Shown: positions 27,014 to 35,750 of the stretch, one piece after another
Numbering within the stretch: the stretch's first letter is position 1
How the letters are laid out: the number at the start of each line of letters is the position of its first letter
NCBI RefSeq assembly: GCF_030929615.1
Contig: NZ_JAVFVU010000004.1
Span: 62,001 to 126,000, forward strand
DNA from: Dyadobacter sp. LHD-138
GTDB lineage: Bacteria > Bacteroidota > Bacteroidia > Cytophagales > Spirosomataceae
DNA: 64,000 nt
Direction: 5' to 3'
Position numbers and translations under genes: made by a program
Notes under the pieces: generated by a model
What the model saw: only the letters and a program-made list of their open reading frames with translations
What the model was told of the DNA's origin: nothing
The model's database searches: none

Positions 27014-28309
27014 CTACTCCTCAATATCATACTGCTTGATCTTCCGGTATAACGTACGCTCGGAAATTCCCAGTGCGCTGGCGGCATATTTTCGTTTATT
27101 ATTATTTTTTCGAAGCGCCTTGATGATCATTTCTTTTTCCTTGTCTTCCAGAGAAAGAGATTCTTCTTCGGCTGTTACGTGCTGTACATCTTCAATTTCC
27201 CCTCTTTCGTCAGAATAGCGATCCAGGTCTACTGTGCGCTGTGGCGGTGGGGTAAGCAGCCGCGTTGGCTCGGTGGTTGGCGTTGCTGTAATCGGATCCA
27301 CATTATTCAGTGAACTGAACAGATCCTGGTGGTCTTTTAAAATATCACCGCCATATTTCTCATTTTCCAGTACATTCCGGACAAGCTTTTTAAGCTCGGT
27401 CATGTCCCGGCGCATGTCAAACAATACCTTGTAAAGGAGCTCCCTCTCCGAAAAAGAAGTCGCTGAGTCGTCTCCCTGTCTCAACGGAACCAGCGCCTTG
27501 CGGCTCGTCGGCTGGATGGGGTTAAGGTAATGATTTAACGTGGCTGAATTTATCGGCAGTTCTTTGTCCGTTTCAAGAATCGTGATCTGCTCGGCGATAT
27601 TTTTCAGCTGGCGGATGTTGCCGGGGAAGTCATAACGCATCAGCAATTCACGTGCATCAGCATCCAGTCTTACGGCTTTTGTACGGTATCTTTCGGAAAA
27701 ATCATTGGTAAATTTCCTGAAAAGCAGCAAAACATCCTCTCCGCGCTCGCGCAAAGGCGGTACGTAAATCGGAACGGTATTCAGACGATAGTATAAATCC
27801 TCTCTGAACCGGGCATTGTTTACGGCATCCAAAAGATTAACATTGGTTGCGGCAACAATACGTACATTTGTTTTTAAAACCTTGGAGGAGCCCACACGGA
27901 TATATTCTCCGTTTTCAAGCACACGAAGTAACCGCGCCTGTGTTCCCAAAGGCATTTCACCTACTTCATCAAGAAATATAGTACCTCCGTTCGTTGTTTC
28001 AAAATATCCTTTTCTTGAATCCAAAGCACCCGTAAAAGCACCTTTTTCATGGCCAAATAATTCGGAATCAATCGTTCCCTCCGGAATAGCACCACAGTTG
28101 ATGGCTATGAAAGGGCCGTGTTTTCTGGAACTGATGCTATGAATGATTTTGGAAAAAGATTCTTTTCCACTTCCGCTTTCTCCTGTTATTAAAACCGTCA
28201 GATCGGTAGCCGCCACCTGCACCGCCACATTGATTGCATGGTTGAGCGCCGGAGATGTTCCAATGATCCCGAACCGGTTTTTTATTGCTTGTATCTCTGT
28301 TGGATTCAT
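27014..28309 (-). CDS. Sigma-54-dependent transcriptional activator without receiver domain
   Basis: A 431-residue enhancer-binding protein. The AAA+ domain starts almost at the N-terminus: Walker A GESGSGKESF, the sigma-54-contacting loop GAFTGA, Walker B GGTIFLDEVGEM, and arginine-finger region FREDLYYRLNTVPIYVPPLRER. After it comes a region of about 120 residues with a helical stretch (DMRRDMTELKKLVRNVLEN), then a Fis-type helix-turn-helix (KRKYAASALGISERTLYRKI). With no sensory domain, control must come from expression, a partner or the middle region. It precedes lptE, the TPR-like gene and secG on the same strand. Confidence 0.93.
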   Translation of the reverse strand: MNPTEIQAIKNRFGIIGTSPALNHAINVAVQVAATDLTVLITGESGSGKESFSKIIHSISSRKHGPFIAINCGAIPEGTIDSELFGHEKGAFTGALDSRKGYFETTNGGTIFLDEVGEMPLGTQARLLRVLENGEYIRVGSSKVLKTNVRIVAATNVNLLDAVNNARFREDLYYRLNTVPIYVPPLRERGEDVLLLFRKFTNDFSERYRTKAVRLDADARELLMRYDFPGNIRQLKNIAEQITILETDKELPINSATLNHYLNPIQPTSRKALVPLRQGDDSATSFSERELLYKVLFDMRRDMTELKKLVRNVLENEKYGGDILKDHQDLFSSLNNVDPITATPTTEPTRLLTPPPQRTVDLDRYSDERGEIEDVQHVTAEEESLSLEDKEKEMIIKALRKNNNKRKYAASALGISERTLYRKIKQYDIEE

Positions 28310-28381
28310 TAAATAGCGATTGGTTGTCTGCTTTTAGCGACAAGCCTTTGTTTGTTAATGCACCGGACTATCTTACACTGG

Positions 28382-29836
28382 TCAGTATTGTGTCACTTCT
28401 TCTTCAATCACAGCTTTTCCGCGCAACGTTGCGGAAGTCGTTTCTGTGATCAGAACGTCAACATAATCCCCTTTTTTGAAGTTTTCTCTTGGGAAAATAA
28501 CCACTTTATTCTGGTCGCTTCTTCCCGAGAAATCTGCTTCTGAACGTTTGGAAGTGCCTTCAACCAAAACCTTTTGGATGGTTCCGATAAGCGTCTTATT
28601 GCGTTCGCTTGAAATTCGCTGCTGTACTTCAATGATCTCTGCCAGGCGTCGCTGTTTTACATCGGCAGGAATGTCATCCTTGAACTTCTTCGCAGCCGGT
28701 GTTCCCGGACGCTCGGAATAGGAGAACATGTAGCCAAAATCAAAACGGACATATTCCAGAAGCGACAATGAATCCTGATGTTCTTCTTCTGTTTCTGTAC
28801 AAAAGCCGGCAATCATATCGTGTGAAATGCCGCATGCATCGCCGAGAATTCTTCTGATGGCGTCAATTCTTTCCAGATACCATTCACGGGTATAAGTACG
28901 GTTCATGATTTCCAGCACACGACTGTTACCACTTTGCGCAGGTAAGTGAATGTATTTGCAAATGTTATCGTACTTTTTAATCGTGTAAAGTACTTCGTCA
29001 GTAATGTCTTTCGGGTGCGATGTGCTGAAACGAACACGTAGTTCCGGACTGATCTGGGCGACTCTTTCCAGCAGTTTGGCGAAAGAAACAATATCAGCAG
29101 GATCGTTCGGATTCGCGTATTTATAGCTATCCACGTTTTGTCCGAGCAATGTCACTTCTTTATAGCCGTCGGCAAAAAGATCCTGCGCTTCTTTCAAAAT
29201 CGATTCCGGGTCACGGCTGCGCTCGCGTCCTCTTGTATAAGGTACCACGCAAAAGCTGCACATATTATCGCAGCCACGCATGATGGAGATCAGGGCAGTG
29301 ATTCCGTTGGAATTTAAGCGCACCGGTGATATATCGGCATAAGTTTCCTCTCTTGAAAGAAAAACATTTACGCCTTTCTGACCCGTTTCGGCTTCTTCAA
29401 CCAAGCGCGGAAGATCGCGGTAGGCATCCGGGCCTGTCACGATATCAACCATTTTCTCTTCTTCAAGCAGTTTGGCTTTCAGTCGTTCTGCCATACAGCC
29501 CAGCACGCCGATCAGCATGCCCGGTCTTTTCTTTTTATAAACATTAAGCTGTTTGAGCCGTGTTCTTACGCGCTGTTCCGCATTGTCGCGTATCGCGCAG
29601 GTATTGAGGAACACCAGATCTGCATTTTCTGCATCAGACGTGGTCGCAAAACCAGCTTCACGCATCACAGAAGCCACAATTTCGCTGTCTGCGAAGTTCA
29701 TCTGGCATCCGTAACTTTCAATGAATAAGCGTTTTTTATTGGATATTGGCTCATTTTCCGAAAACCGCACGATCTCACACGCCTCTTTATCCGTATCGGT
29801 TAATATTTTTAGGGTCTCCGCAATTCTGTTCTCCAT
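28382..29836 (-). CDS. miaB: tRNA-2-methylthio-N6-isopentenyladenosine37 synthase MiaB
   Basis: A 484-residue methylthiotransferase. The UPF0004 domain has its three cysteines ([36 protein letters not shown]). The radical-SAM motif CxxxCxxC is [23 protein letters not shown], with cysteines spaced 3 and 2. A C-terminal TRAM domain follows ([20 protein letters not shown]). It adds a methylthio group to i6A37 in tRNAs reading UNN codons. A promoter fits at 29927-29960. The gene heads the minus-strand block containing the sigma-54 activator and lptE, 72 bases before the activator. Confidence 0.96.
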   Translation of the reverse strand: MENRIAETLKILTDTDKEACEIVRFSENEPISNKKRLFIESYGCQMNFADSEIVASVMREAGFATTSDAENADLVFLNTCAIRDNAEQRVRTRLKQLNVYKKKRPGMLIGVLGCMAERLKAKLLEEEKMVDIVTGPDAYRDLPRLVEEAETGQKGVNVFLSREETYADISPVRLNSNGITALISIMRGCDNMCSFCVVPYTRGRERSRDPESILKEAQDLFADGYKEVTLLGQNVDSYKYANPNDPADIVSFAKLLERVAQISPELRVRFSTSHPKDITDEVLYTIKKYDNICKYIHLPAQSGNSRVLEIMNRTYTREWYLERIDAIRRILGDACGISHDMIAGFCTETEEEHQDSLSLLEYVRFDFGYMFSYSERPGTPAAKKFKDDIPADVKQRRLAEIIEVQQRISSERNKTLIGTIQKVLVEGTSKRSEADFSGRSDQNKVVIFPRENFKKGDYVDVLITETTSATLRGKAVIEEEVTQY

Positions 29837-29926
29837 TTGTCCGTGATATTGAACGGTTTGTATTTCTTTGTTCCCGTGTGAATATGATAATGCTTTCTAA
29901 GCACGTATTGTTCCAGGTACGAACTA

Positions 29927-29960
29927 CAAAGGTACGAATAAAACGGTAAAAACTGACAAA
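29927..29960 (-). promoter_or_regulatory. Candidate miaB promoter
   Basis: On the minus strand TTTG (29957-29960), 22 bases, then TACCTTTG (29927-29934), matching the Bacteroidota consensus TAnnTTTG. It lies about 90 bases before the miaB start. Confidence 0.5.
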
Positions 29961-30008
29961 CTGGCAGATAAGTTGGCTGTTAAGATAAGTTAAATCAGGC
30001 TCAAAAAG

Positions 30009-32483
30009 TTAGAATGGGTAACCAACGCCGAGATTAATGTTCAGGAAGTTTTCCTGTCTGCGGTTGAAAAGTTTACTGAATTCAAGTTTGTCAAGAACAA
30101 ATTTTCGGGTGTAGGGATCGTACACTTTTGTCCCGAAATCGAACCGCAAAATGAAAAACGATAAGTCATAACGGATACCAAAACCGGTTCCAACGGCGAT
30201 TTCTTGTAGAAAAGAGTCCGGTTTGAATTTTTGAGCTTCCTGTCCCTTCGGCACTTTGCTCAGGGTCCATACATTTCCGACGTCAATAAAAAGGGCATAA
30301 TTAATATCGCCGAAGAATTTAGCCAGATGCCCGCGCCATTCCAGGTTGCCTTCAATCAGTAATTCTCCCGGAGCTTCAATGGATAAGTTGGCATCAGTAA
30401 CACGCGGCGCGGCGGAACCCGGTCCCAGACGGCGGGGAAGCCATGCTCTTAAACTATTTGAACCACCGGCAAAAAAGTATTTTTCATACGGGGGTACTTT
30501 ATTTTTTCCATAACTATAAATTGCGCCGGTGTTGACACGAGCAATAAACGAAGAGCGGCGCCCAGTTGGCCAATAGCGACGGAAATCAATATTGCCCCGC
30601 AAATATTTGTAGAATTGTAAAGTATCTCCACTTTTTCCGAATATATCAGTAATCCACCTTTCCTGTGCGGGCAAAATATTTAGTGTGGTTCCTCCGGATT
30701 CCAGCGACGCACGGAAGTAATGAGCGCTTTTTTGAGGACCGATGATCGAGTTTGTATTGTGAACGAACGTGAGGTTGACGTCGGACACGAAAGATCTGTT
30801 AAAACTGTATTTCAGGTTATTTCCCTGACGAGAAAGTTCTTCAAGTAATTTTTGAAATTCAGGTTTTATTTTTGTGGTGTTCAGAATATTCAGATCAATA
30901 AAGGATAGCGTCCATAACGTTTTAACGGTGGGTTGCCAGGAATAGCTCATGGCTGCCTTAACGTTCGTACGTGTGTATTCCGGTCGTTCTACATAATTAT
31001 AGCCTAGACCGATTTGTGTACGTGGATTGTATAAAGCTGATGTGTTTTGGAAGCGACGGAAAGGAATCAGCAGGCGAGGAAAAGTCAGGGAGGTATTCAA
31101 TCCAATTTCCTGGCTTTTATAAATACCGTCATTTTCGACAAATCCAGGAACAAGTTCAATACCGGCCCGAAGGTTCGCCTCAAAATTTTCAAGTCCGTTA
31201 AAAACGTTTCTGATCTTGTAGGATAAATTAGCAAAAGGCCCAGGCGCTCCCTGAAGCTGAATTACGTTTAAGCCGACATCGGCTGATACCTGATATTTTT
31301 CAAGTGGAATTGCCTGGTAGTGAACCTTGATCTTATGGCCGGTGGAATCAAAATTGTAATTCACAAACCTGAACTGGTCCGTTAAAGAAAGCTGGCGCTG
31401 GGTATCCCGCTCATTTTTCTGGCTGTAAAGTTCGCCTGGCCGTATTCTTATTTTGGTGTCAAGGATCCGCGGAGCAAATTTCTTATCAGCGAATATATAT
31501 TGAATCCCCTGAGAATACACGGTGTCTTTTTTGAAAAGTGAATCCGGTAAACCTGCGGGTGGTAAGACTTCGAAACGTACAGATTCAACATGGTATGGAA
31601 CCGGATTTATTTCTCTGGTAGGCAAATTAACGCGCACATTGACATCAACACTTTTAAACAGGCTGTCTGTTTTGGGTTTTGTGATCGTGTCGTTGATAAG
31701 AAAGGAAACATTCTGACGTGAGAAACCGAAATATCCCTGGTCACGCAGCAAGGTTTCGATGCGTACCCGTTCTTCTTCAAATGAATCACCATCATACCGT
31801 TTCTTGCTGACCAGCGCGGCATCTTTTGTCGACGTTTTTAAAAGACTATCTATCAGCGGGCTTCTTACCTGATAAATGATATTGTTGAGTAAAGCAGGGC
31901 GATTTTCTGCGATCAGGTATTTTACACGGATACGTTTGAAAGTGGTATCGGTTTTAAAACCGACTGTGTTTTGAAAAAAACCGTTGTTGTAAAGATATTT
32001 TTGCATCTTTTCGGTATTTTTTTCAATATCGTTCTGATTGTAATAAACGGGCGCTTCGCCTAAAACCCGCATCCAGAAATTTCCTTCATCCACGCGTTTT
32101 TGGGCTCTGGCAAGCTTTTTGGCGTATCTTCTTTGAATCTTTTCTAATTGTCTGACATTATTTTCATGTAAACGCGATTCTTTCTGATAATTTTGCGTGA
32201 CCTCAATAACCTTCCGTTGCTTTTCGTCCCTTTTGTAGAACAGCTGGCCAAACTGATACATGCCAACTTTCGGGAAAATGGGCAAGCTGAGAAAACGACT
32301 GTTGGGTCTTTGCGGAATCAATGCATCCAGGTCATCATCACTGATCACCTTGTTGCCTTTAAAAGTAGAATTGCCAAGGAAATAATTACCCGATTCGGTA
32401 CTTGTTTTACGGGCGCAACTTGTCACTCCCAGAAAGAAAAGGAAGAAATATCCGAAATATGTAACCCGACACCTAATATTCAA
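30009..32483 (-). CDS. tamL: Lipid-anchored Omp85/TamA-like outer-membrane protein (TamL)
   Basis: An 824-residue Omp85 protein. A short signal ends in the lipobox GVTSC, so the N-terminus is lipidated, the defining difference of Bacteroidota TamL from TamA. POTRA-like repeats (about residues 40-390) precede a C-terminal 16-strand barrel; the conserved barrel motif appears as FFAGGSNSLRAWLPRRLGPG. The family inserts or exports outer-membrane and surface proteins. The start is a TTG, the only codon that keeps the signal peptide whole. It shares one base with the ATG of the divergent methyltransferase. No tamB gene is adjacent here. Confidence 0.88.
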   Translation of the reverse strand: MNIRCRVTYFGYFFLFFLGVTSCARKTSTESGNYFLGNSTFKGNKVISDDDLDALIPQRPNSRFLSLPIFPKVGMYQFGQLFYKRDEKQRKVIEVTQNYQKESRLHENNVRQLEKIQRRYAKKLARAQKRVDEGNFWMRVLGEAPVYYNQNDIEKNTEKMQKYLYNNGFFQNTVGFKTDTTFKRIRVKYLIAENRPALLNNIIYQVRSPLIDSLLKTSTKDAALVSKKRYDGDSFEEERVRIETLLRDQGYFGFSRQNVSFLINDTITKPKTDSLFKSVDVNVRVNLPTREINPVPYHVESVRFEVLPPAGLPDSLFKKDTVYSQGIQYIFADKKFAPRILDTKIRIRPGELYSQKNERDTQRQLSLTDQFRFVNYNFDSTGHKIKVHYQAIPLEKYQVSADVGLNVIQLQGAPGPFANLSYKIRNVFNGLENFEANLRAGIELVPGFVENDGIYKSQEIGLNTSLTFPRLLIPFRRFQNTSALYNPRTQIGLGYNYVERPEYTRTNVKAAMSYSWQPTVKTLWTLSFIDLNILNTTKIKPEFQKLLEELSRQGNNLKYSFNRSFVSDVNLTFVHNTNSIIGPQKSAHYFRASLESGGTTLNILPAQERWITDIFGKSGDTLQFYKYLRGNIDFRRYWPTGRRSSFIARVNTGAIYSYGKNKVPPYEKYFFAGGSNSLRAWLPRRLGPGSAAPRVTDANLSIEAPGELLIEGNLEWRGHLAKFFGDINYALFIDVGNVWTLSKVPKGQEAQKFKPDSFLQEIAVGTGFGIRYDLSFFILRFDFGTKVYDPYTRKFVLDKLEFSKLFNRRQENFLNINLGVGYPF

Positions 32484-33238
32484 TGTTATCTAAAAATCGT
32501 ATAAAATATATTAATTCTCTGAAAATCAAGAAGTACCGACAACTTCATGAGGCCTTTATTGTTGAAGGAGCGAAGAGTGTACTTGAATTACTGGATTCGG
32601 CTTTTGAAATCGAATTCGTATTATCTACCCCGGATTTTCAGCAAAAATACGCAAGTATTTTATCTGACCATAAAACTCTTGTCGAAACTGTGACGGCAAA
32701 AGAGCTGGAAGGTCTTGGATTATTTCAAACCAATGATTCCTGTCTTGCTGTGGCAAAGACGAAAGATAACGTTTTTTTAAGCGCAGACAGGCAGGAATAC
32801 GCATTGATTTTGGATGATATCCGTGATCCGGGCAATCTCGGTACGATCATTCGTGTGGCTGACTGGTATGGAATAAAAAAAATAATTTGTTCTGCAGATA
32901 CCACAGATGTTTACAATCCGAAGGTTATTGCAGCCAGTAAGGGTTCATTTACCAGGATAGATCTTTATTATACTGATCTTGCCGGCTTTTTGGAAGCGCA
33001 CGCGGGTGGGAGAAATATCCTGGGCGCCTTTCTGGATGGCGGATCAATTTATGATCATCCGTTTTCGGCCGAAGGAGGTTATGTGGTCATGGGCAATGAG
33101 TCGAATGGAATTGGCGCCGCCGTGGAAGCCTTCGTGACACATCGCATTACAATTCCAAGAATTGGAGAGGCGGAGTCGCTGAATGTGGGCATTGCTACGG
33201 CGGTGATGCTGGATAATATGCGGCGGGTTATTGAGTGA
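32483..33238 (+). CDS. SpoU/TrmH-family RNA 2'-O-methyltransferase
   Basis: A 251-residue protein with an N-terminal L30e-like substrate-binding domain (KYRQLHEAFIVEGAKSVLE) and a SPOUT knot domain with the three family motifs: LDDIRDPGNLGTIIRVADW, VMGNESNGIG and IPRIGEAESLNVGIATAV. Members methylate a ribose in 23S rRNA (RlmB/TsnR-like) or tRNA, and the target is not determinable here. The ATG directly abuts the tamL start on the other strand, leaving no space for a separate promoter region outside coding sequence. Two strong hairpins follow its stop. Confidence 0.92.
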   Translation: MLSKNRIKYINSLKIKKYRQLHEAFIVEGAKSVLELLDSAFEIEFVLSTPDFQQKYASILSDHKTLVETVTAKELEGLGLFQTNDSCLAVAKTKDNVFLSADRQEYALILDDIRDPGNLGTIIRVADWYGIKKIICSADTTDVYNPKVIAASKGSFTRIDLYYTDLAGFLEAHAGGRNILGAFLDGGSIYDHPFSAEGGYVVMGNESNGIGAAVEAFVTHRITIPRIGEAESLNVGIATAVMLDNMRRVIE

Positions 33239-33263
33239 GGGCTGATACAAAGAAATTTTTTCA

Positions 33264-33331
33264 CCCGTCTGATGGCGGAAAAAGCCATCAGACGGGACGC
33301 CCGGTCCGACGGCTTTCCGCCGTCGGACCGG
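33264..33331. repeat. Two consecutive perfect 13-bp hairpins between methyltransferase and transporter genes
   Basis: Hairpin A: 33264-33276 with 33284-33296. Hairpin B: 33301-33313 with 33319-33331. Only ACGC separates them. The junction GGGACGCCCGGTC (33294-33306) recurs in a hairpin at 48651-48663. The pair can terminate both convergent genes, but two perfect G/C-rich stems with no T-run look more like a palindromic repeat element than a plain terminator. Confidence 0.8.
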
Positions 33332-33375
33332 TAATAAAAACAATACCCTTGAATACGCTGTCGATCAAAGACAAA

Positions 33376-34170
33376 TTACAAAACCTCCCCATCGTGTGCC
33401 GCATGATGCGATAATTGCTCCGCATAATCCTTGCCGAGATACTGGTCAATAAAATAATGGGCGATGTAAAGTACGGGCGTCAGCAGGATGGCGATACAGC
33501 CTTTGTATAAATAATTGATACAGCCCACCGAGAATATTTGTTTCAGGTCCCAGTTTCCGAAAACGTAAAAGGCAATAGTCAATACAACGAAGCTATCTAC
33601 AAGTTGGGAAAACATGGTTGAGCCCGTCGCCCGGAGCCAAATGTATTTGCTACCTGTCCTGCGGCGCAGCCAGGCAAAAATCGAAACATCCAGGATTTGT
33701 CCCAAAAGAAATGCCACAATAGAACCGATCATGATGCCCAGACCCTGATTAAAAATCCTGAAAAAAGCTTCATTGATGTTAAACGGATTTCCGTTGGCAT
33801 CCCGGCCGTTAATATCCAGCCAGAATTGTGCAGGCGGAAGCTGGGTGGAGAAATAAATGGTTATAAAGGTATAAACGATAAATCCGGCAGTCAGGTAAGA
33901 AATGCGTTTTACGCCTTTTGTTCCAAAATATTCGTTAATAATATCGGAGGTAATAAAAACAACAGGCCAGTTGACAACGCCGGCCGTCATATTAAAATCG
34001 AGCCTTTCGCCGCCAATCAGCAATTGGGCCGGGGGGAAACCCAGCAGTGTTTCAACGGAAAATATTTTCATCCCGATAATTTCAGCGATGAGTGCATTGG
34101 TCAGGAAGATGCCGCAAAGCAAAAGAAAAAGGCGTTGTCTTTTCTGCTCTGATACTGATGGTTGGATCAT
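33376..34170 (-). CDS. yhhQ: Queuosine precursor transporter (YhhQ/VUT-1 family)
   Basis: A 264-residue protein with six to seven membrane segments. Family hallmarks are TNALIAEIIGMKIFSV in TM1, WPVVFITSDIINEYFG, and RATGSTMFSQLVDSFVVLTIAF. YhhQ imports queuine or preQ0/preQ1 for tRNA queuosine modification. The loop between TM3 and TM4 (about residues 110-140) is longer than in E. coli YhhQ, as is usual in Bacteroidota. No queuosine biosynthesis gene is adjacent. An inverted repeat (34180-34193 / 34268-34281) lies just upstream. Confidence 0.9.
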   Translation of the reverse strand: MIQPSVSEQKRQRLFLLLCGIFLTNALIAEIIGMKIFSVETLLGFPPAQLLIGGERLDFNMTAGVVNWPVVFITSDIINEYFGTKGVKRISYLTAGFIVYTFITIYFSTQLPPAQFWLDINGRDANGNPFNINEAFFRIFNQGLGIMIGSIVAFLLGQILDVSIFAWLRRRTGSKYIWLRATGSTMFSQLVDSFVVLTIAFYVFGNWDLKQIFSVGCINYLYKGCIAILLTPVLYIAHYFIDQYLGKDYAEQLSHHAAHDGEVL

Positions 34171-34179
34171 AGGTTTAGG

Positions 34180-34281
34180 AGCTATTAGCTTTTGCCTTGT
34201 TATAGGCTGGTTAATAGGGGATTTAAAGTTGCAAAATGGCGGGTAAAAAAATAGCTACTAGCCGTAAAAAAGCTAATAGCT
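34180..34281. repeat. Perfect 14-bp inverted repeat between yhhQ and the aminotransferase gene
   Basis: AGCTATTAGCTTTT (34180-34193) and its exact reverse complement (34268-34281), 74 bases apart. The arms fall in the 137-base gap that contains the yhhQ upstream region and the 3' end of the aminotransferase transcript. Confidence 0.6.
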
Positions 34282-34307
34282 AAATCCTAACTACTAAAAG
34301 CTGCAAA

Positions 34308-35552
34308 TCAGGCAATAATGTCCTCGACGGTACGCGTGGATAAGACGCGTCTGGTTTCAAGGAAATATTCCAGTTTATCCATCGCCTGATTCAGTTCGTC
34401 AATGGTGGGCAGGAAAACGATCCTGAAATGGTCGTCGGTAATGTAGTTGAAACCAGTTCCGGCCACGACAAGTACTTTTTGTTCGCTCAATAAATCGTAA
34501 ACGAACTTTTCATCACCGGGCAGACCAAATTTTTTAAGATCAATTTTCGGGAAAACATACAAAGAACCCTTTGGTTTCACGCAGGTAATACCGGGGATGG
34601 AAGTTAGTCTGTCATAAACCAGATTCATCTGTTTGTGTAATCTTCCGGTCGGCACAACGAGTTCTTTTATACTCTGATAACCGCCCAGGGCAGTTTGAAT
34701 CGCATATTGGGTCGGTACGTTCGCACAAAGCCGCATACTGGCCAGCAGCAGGAGTCCTTCCACATAAGACTTGGCCCTTTGCTTGGCACCGCTTAATATC
34801 ATCCAGCCGCCCCGGAAGCCTGCCGAACGGTAATTTTTAGAAAGTCCGCCATAAGAAACACAAAGGGTTTCTGACACGAGCGTTCCCATGGGATGGTGCA
34901 CGGCTCCATCGTATAATATTTTGTCATAAATCTCATCCGCAAAAATAATGAGACCATGTTCTTCTGCCATTTTTGCAATACGTTTCAACACATCCTTTTC
35001 ATACACCGCACCGGTTGGGTTATTCGGGTTGATCAGCACGATGCCTTTGGTACGGGAAGTGATCTTACTTTCCATATCTTCCAGGTCAGGGTTCCAGTCC
35101 GACTCTTCGTCACAAATGTAATGTACCGGTTTGCCACCACTCAAAGCGATTGCGGCCGTCCATAGCGGATAGTCAGGAGAAGGAACGAGGATTTCATCAC
35201 CCGGATTCAGTAACGCCTGCATCGAAAGCAGGATCAGTTCACTAACGCCGTTTCCAATAAAAATATCACTGATTTCAACATCCTGAATCCCGATCGTTTG
35301 TGTGTAATGCATCACCGCTTTGCGCGCTGAAAACAATCCTCTTGAATCAGAATAACCTTGCGCATTCCGGATATTCATGATGATATCGTGCACAATTTCG
35401 TCGGGGGAATCGAAACCGAATGGGGCGGGATTCCCAATATTCAGATTATGAATTTTGAAGCCCTGGCTTTCCAGCTCTAGTGCTTTTTCATAAGTAGCCC
35501 CACGAATTTCATATTTGAGATTGTTGAGGCGCTGACTTTTTAAGAATTCCAT
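34308..35552 (-). CDS. Class I/II aminotransferase, AlaA-like
   Basis: About 414 residues from MEFLKSQRLNNLKYEIRG at 35552. The PLP fold shows NIGNPAPFGFDSPDEI at the N-terminus, FIGNGVSELI, INPNNPTGAVY, FADEIYDKILYDG and the PLP lysine in SYGGLSKNYRSAGFRGGW, closest to the alanine-synthesising AlaA/YfbQ group (glutamate-pyruvate transaminase). In-frame codons reach 35597, but a consensus promoter at 35579-35610 places the transcription start downstream of that ATG, so 35552 is chosen. Confidence 0.9.
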   Translation of the reverse strand: MEFLKSQRLNNLKYEIRGATYEKALELESQGFKIHNLNIGNPAPFGFDSPDEIVHDIIMNIRNAQGYSDSRGLFSARKAVMHYTQTIGIQDVEISDIFIGNGVSELILLSMQALLNPGDEILVPSPDYPLWTAAIALSGGKPVHYICDEESDWNPDLEDMESKITSRTKGIVLINPNNPTGAVYEKDVLKRIAKMAEEHGLIIFADEIYDKILYDGAVHHPMGTLVSETLCVSYGGLSKNYRSAGFRGGWMILSGAKQRAKSYVEGLLLLASMRLCANVPTQYAIQTALGGYQSIKELVVPTGRLHKQMNLVYDRLTSIPGITCVKPKGSLYVFPKIDLKKFGLPGDEKFVYDLLSEQKVLVVAGTGFNYITDDHFRIVFLPTIDELNQAMDKLEYFLETRRVLSTRTVEDIIA

Positions 35553-35578
35553 GCGTTTAATAAGGTCATATTGTAATC

Positions 35579-35610
35579 CAAAGTTAAGAAAAATCATCTT
35601 TTATAATCAA
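35579..35610 (-). promoter_or_regulatory. Promoter of the AlaA-like aminotransferase gene
   Basis: Minus strand: TTG (35608-35610), 21 bases, TAACTTTG (35579-35586). A full match to the Bacteroidota -33/-7 consensus, about 27 bases upstream of the chosen ATG. Confidence 0.65.
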
Positions 35611-35693
35611 TTCTTCTTTTGTTTTGATTGATGATTATTATCTCCGCTGTTGACTGTACTTATAAAACGTCTGAATTTTTCTGGTATTTAAAC

Positions 35694-35730
35694 AACGAAG
35701 GGAGTCTGACAGATGCAGACTCCCTTCGTT
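35694..35730 (-). terminator. Terminator hairpin after the left SusD gene
   Basis: Perfect 15-bp stem (35694-35708 / 35716-35730), 7-base loop, 21 bases past the susD-like stop. The T-tract on the minus strand is poor (GTTTAAAT), but the stem is very stable. Confidence 0.75.
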
Positions 35731-35750
35731 AAAAAAAACTATTAGTCAGG

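Noticed and set aside
34180..34281. Insertion-sequence footprint suggested by the 14-bp inverted repeat
   Set aside because: No target duplication, no transposase remnant, and the arms are low-complexity AT-rich sequence.
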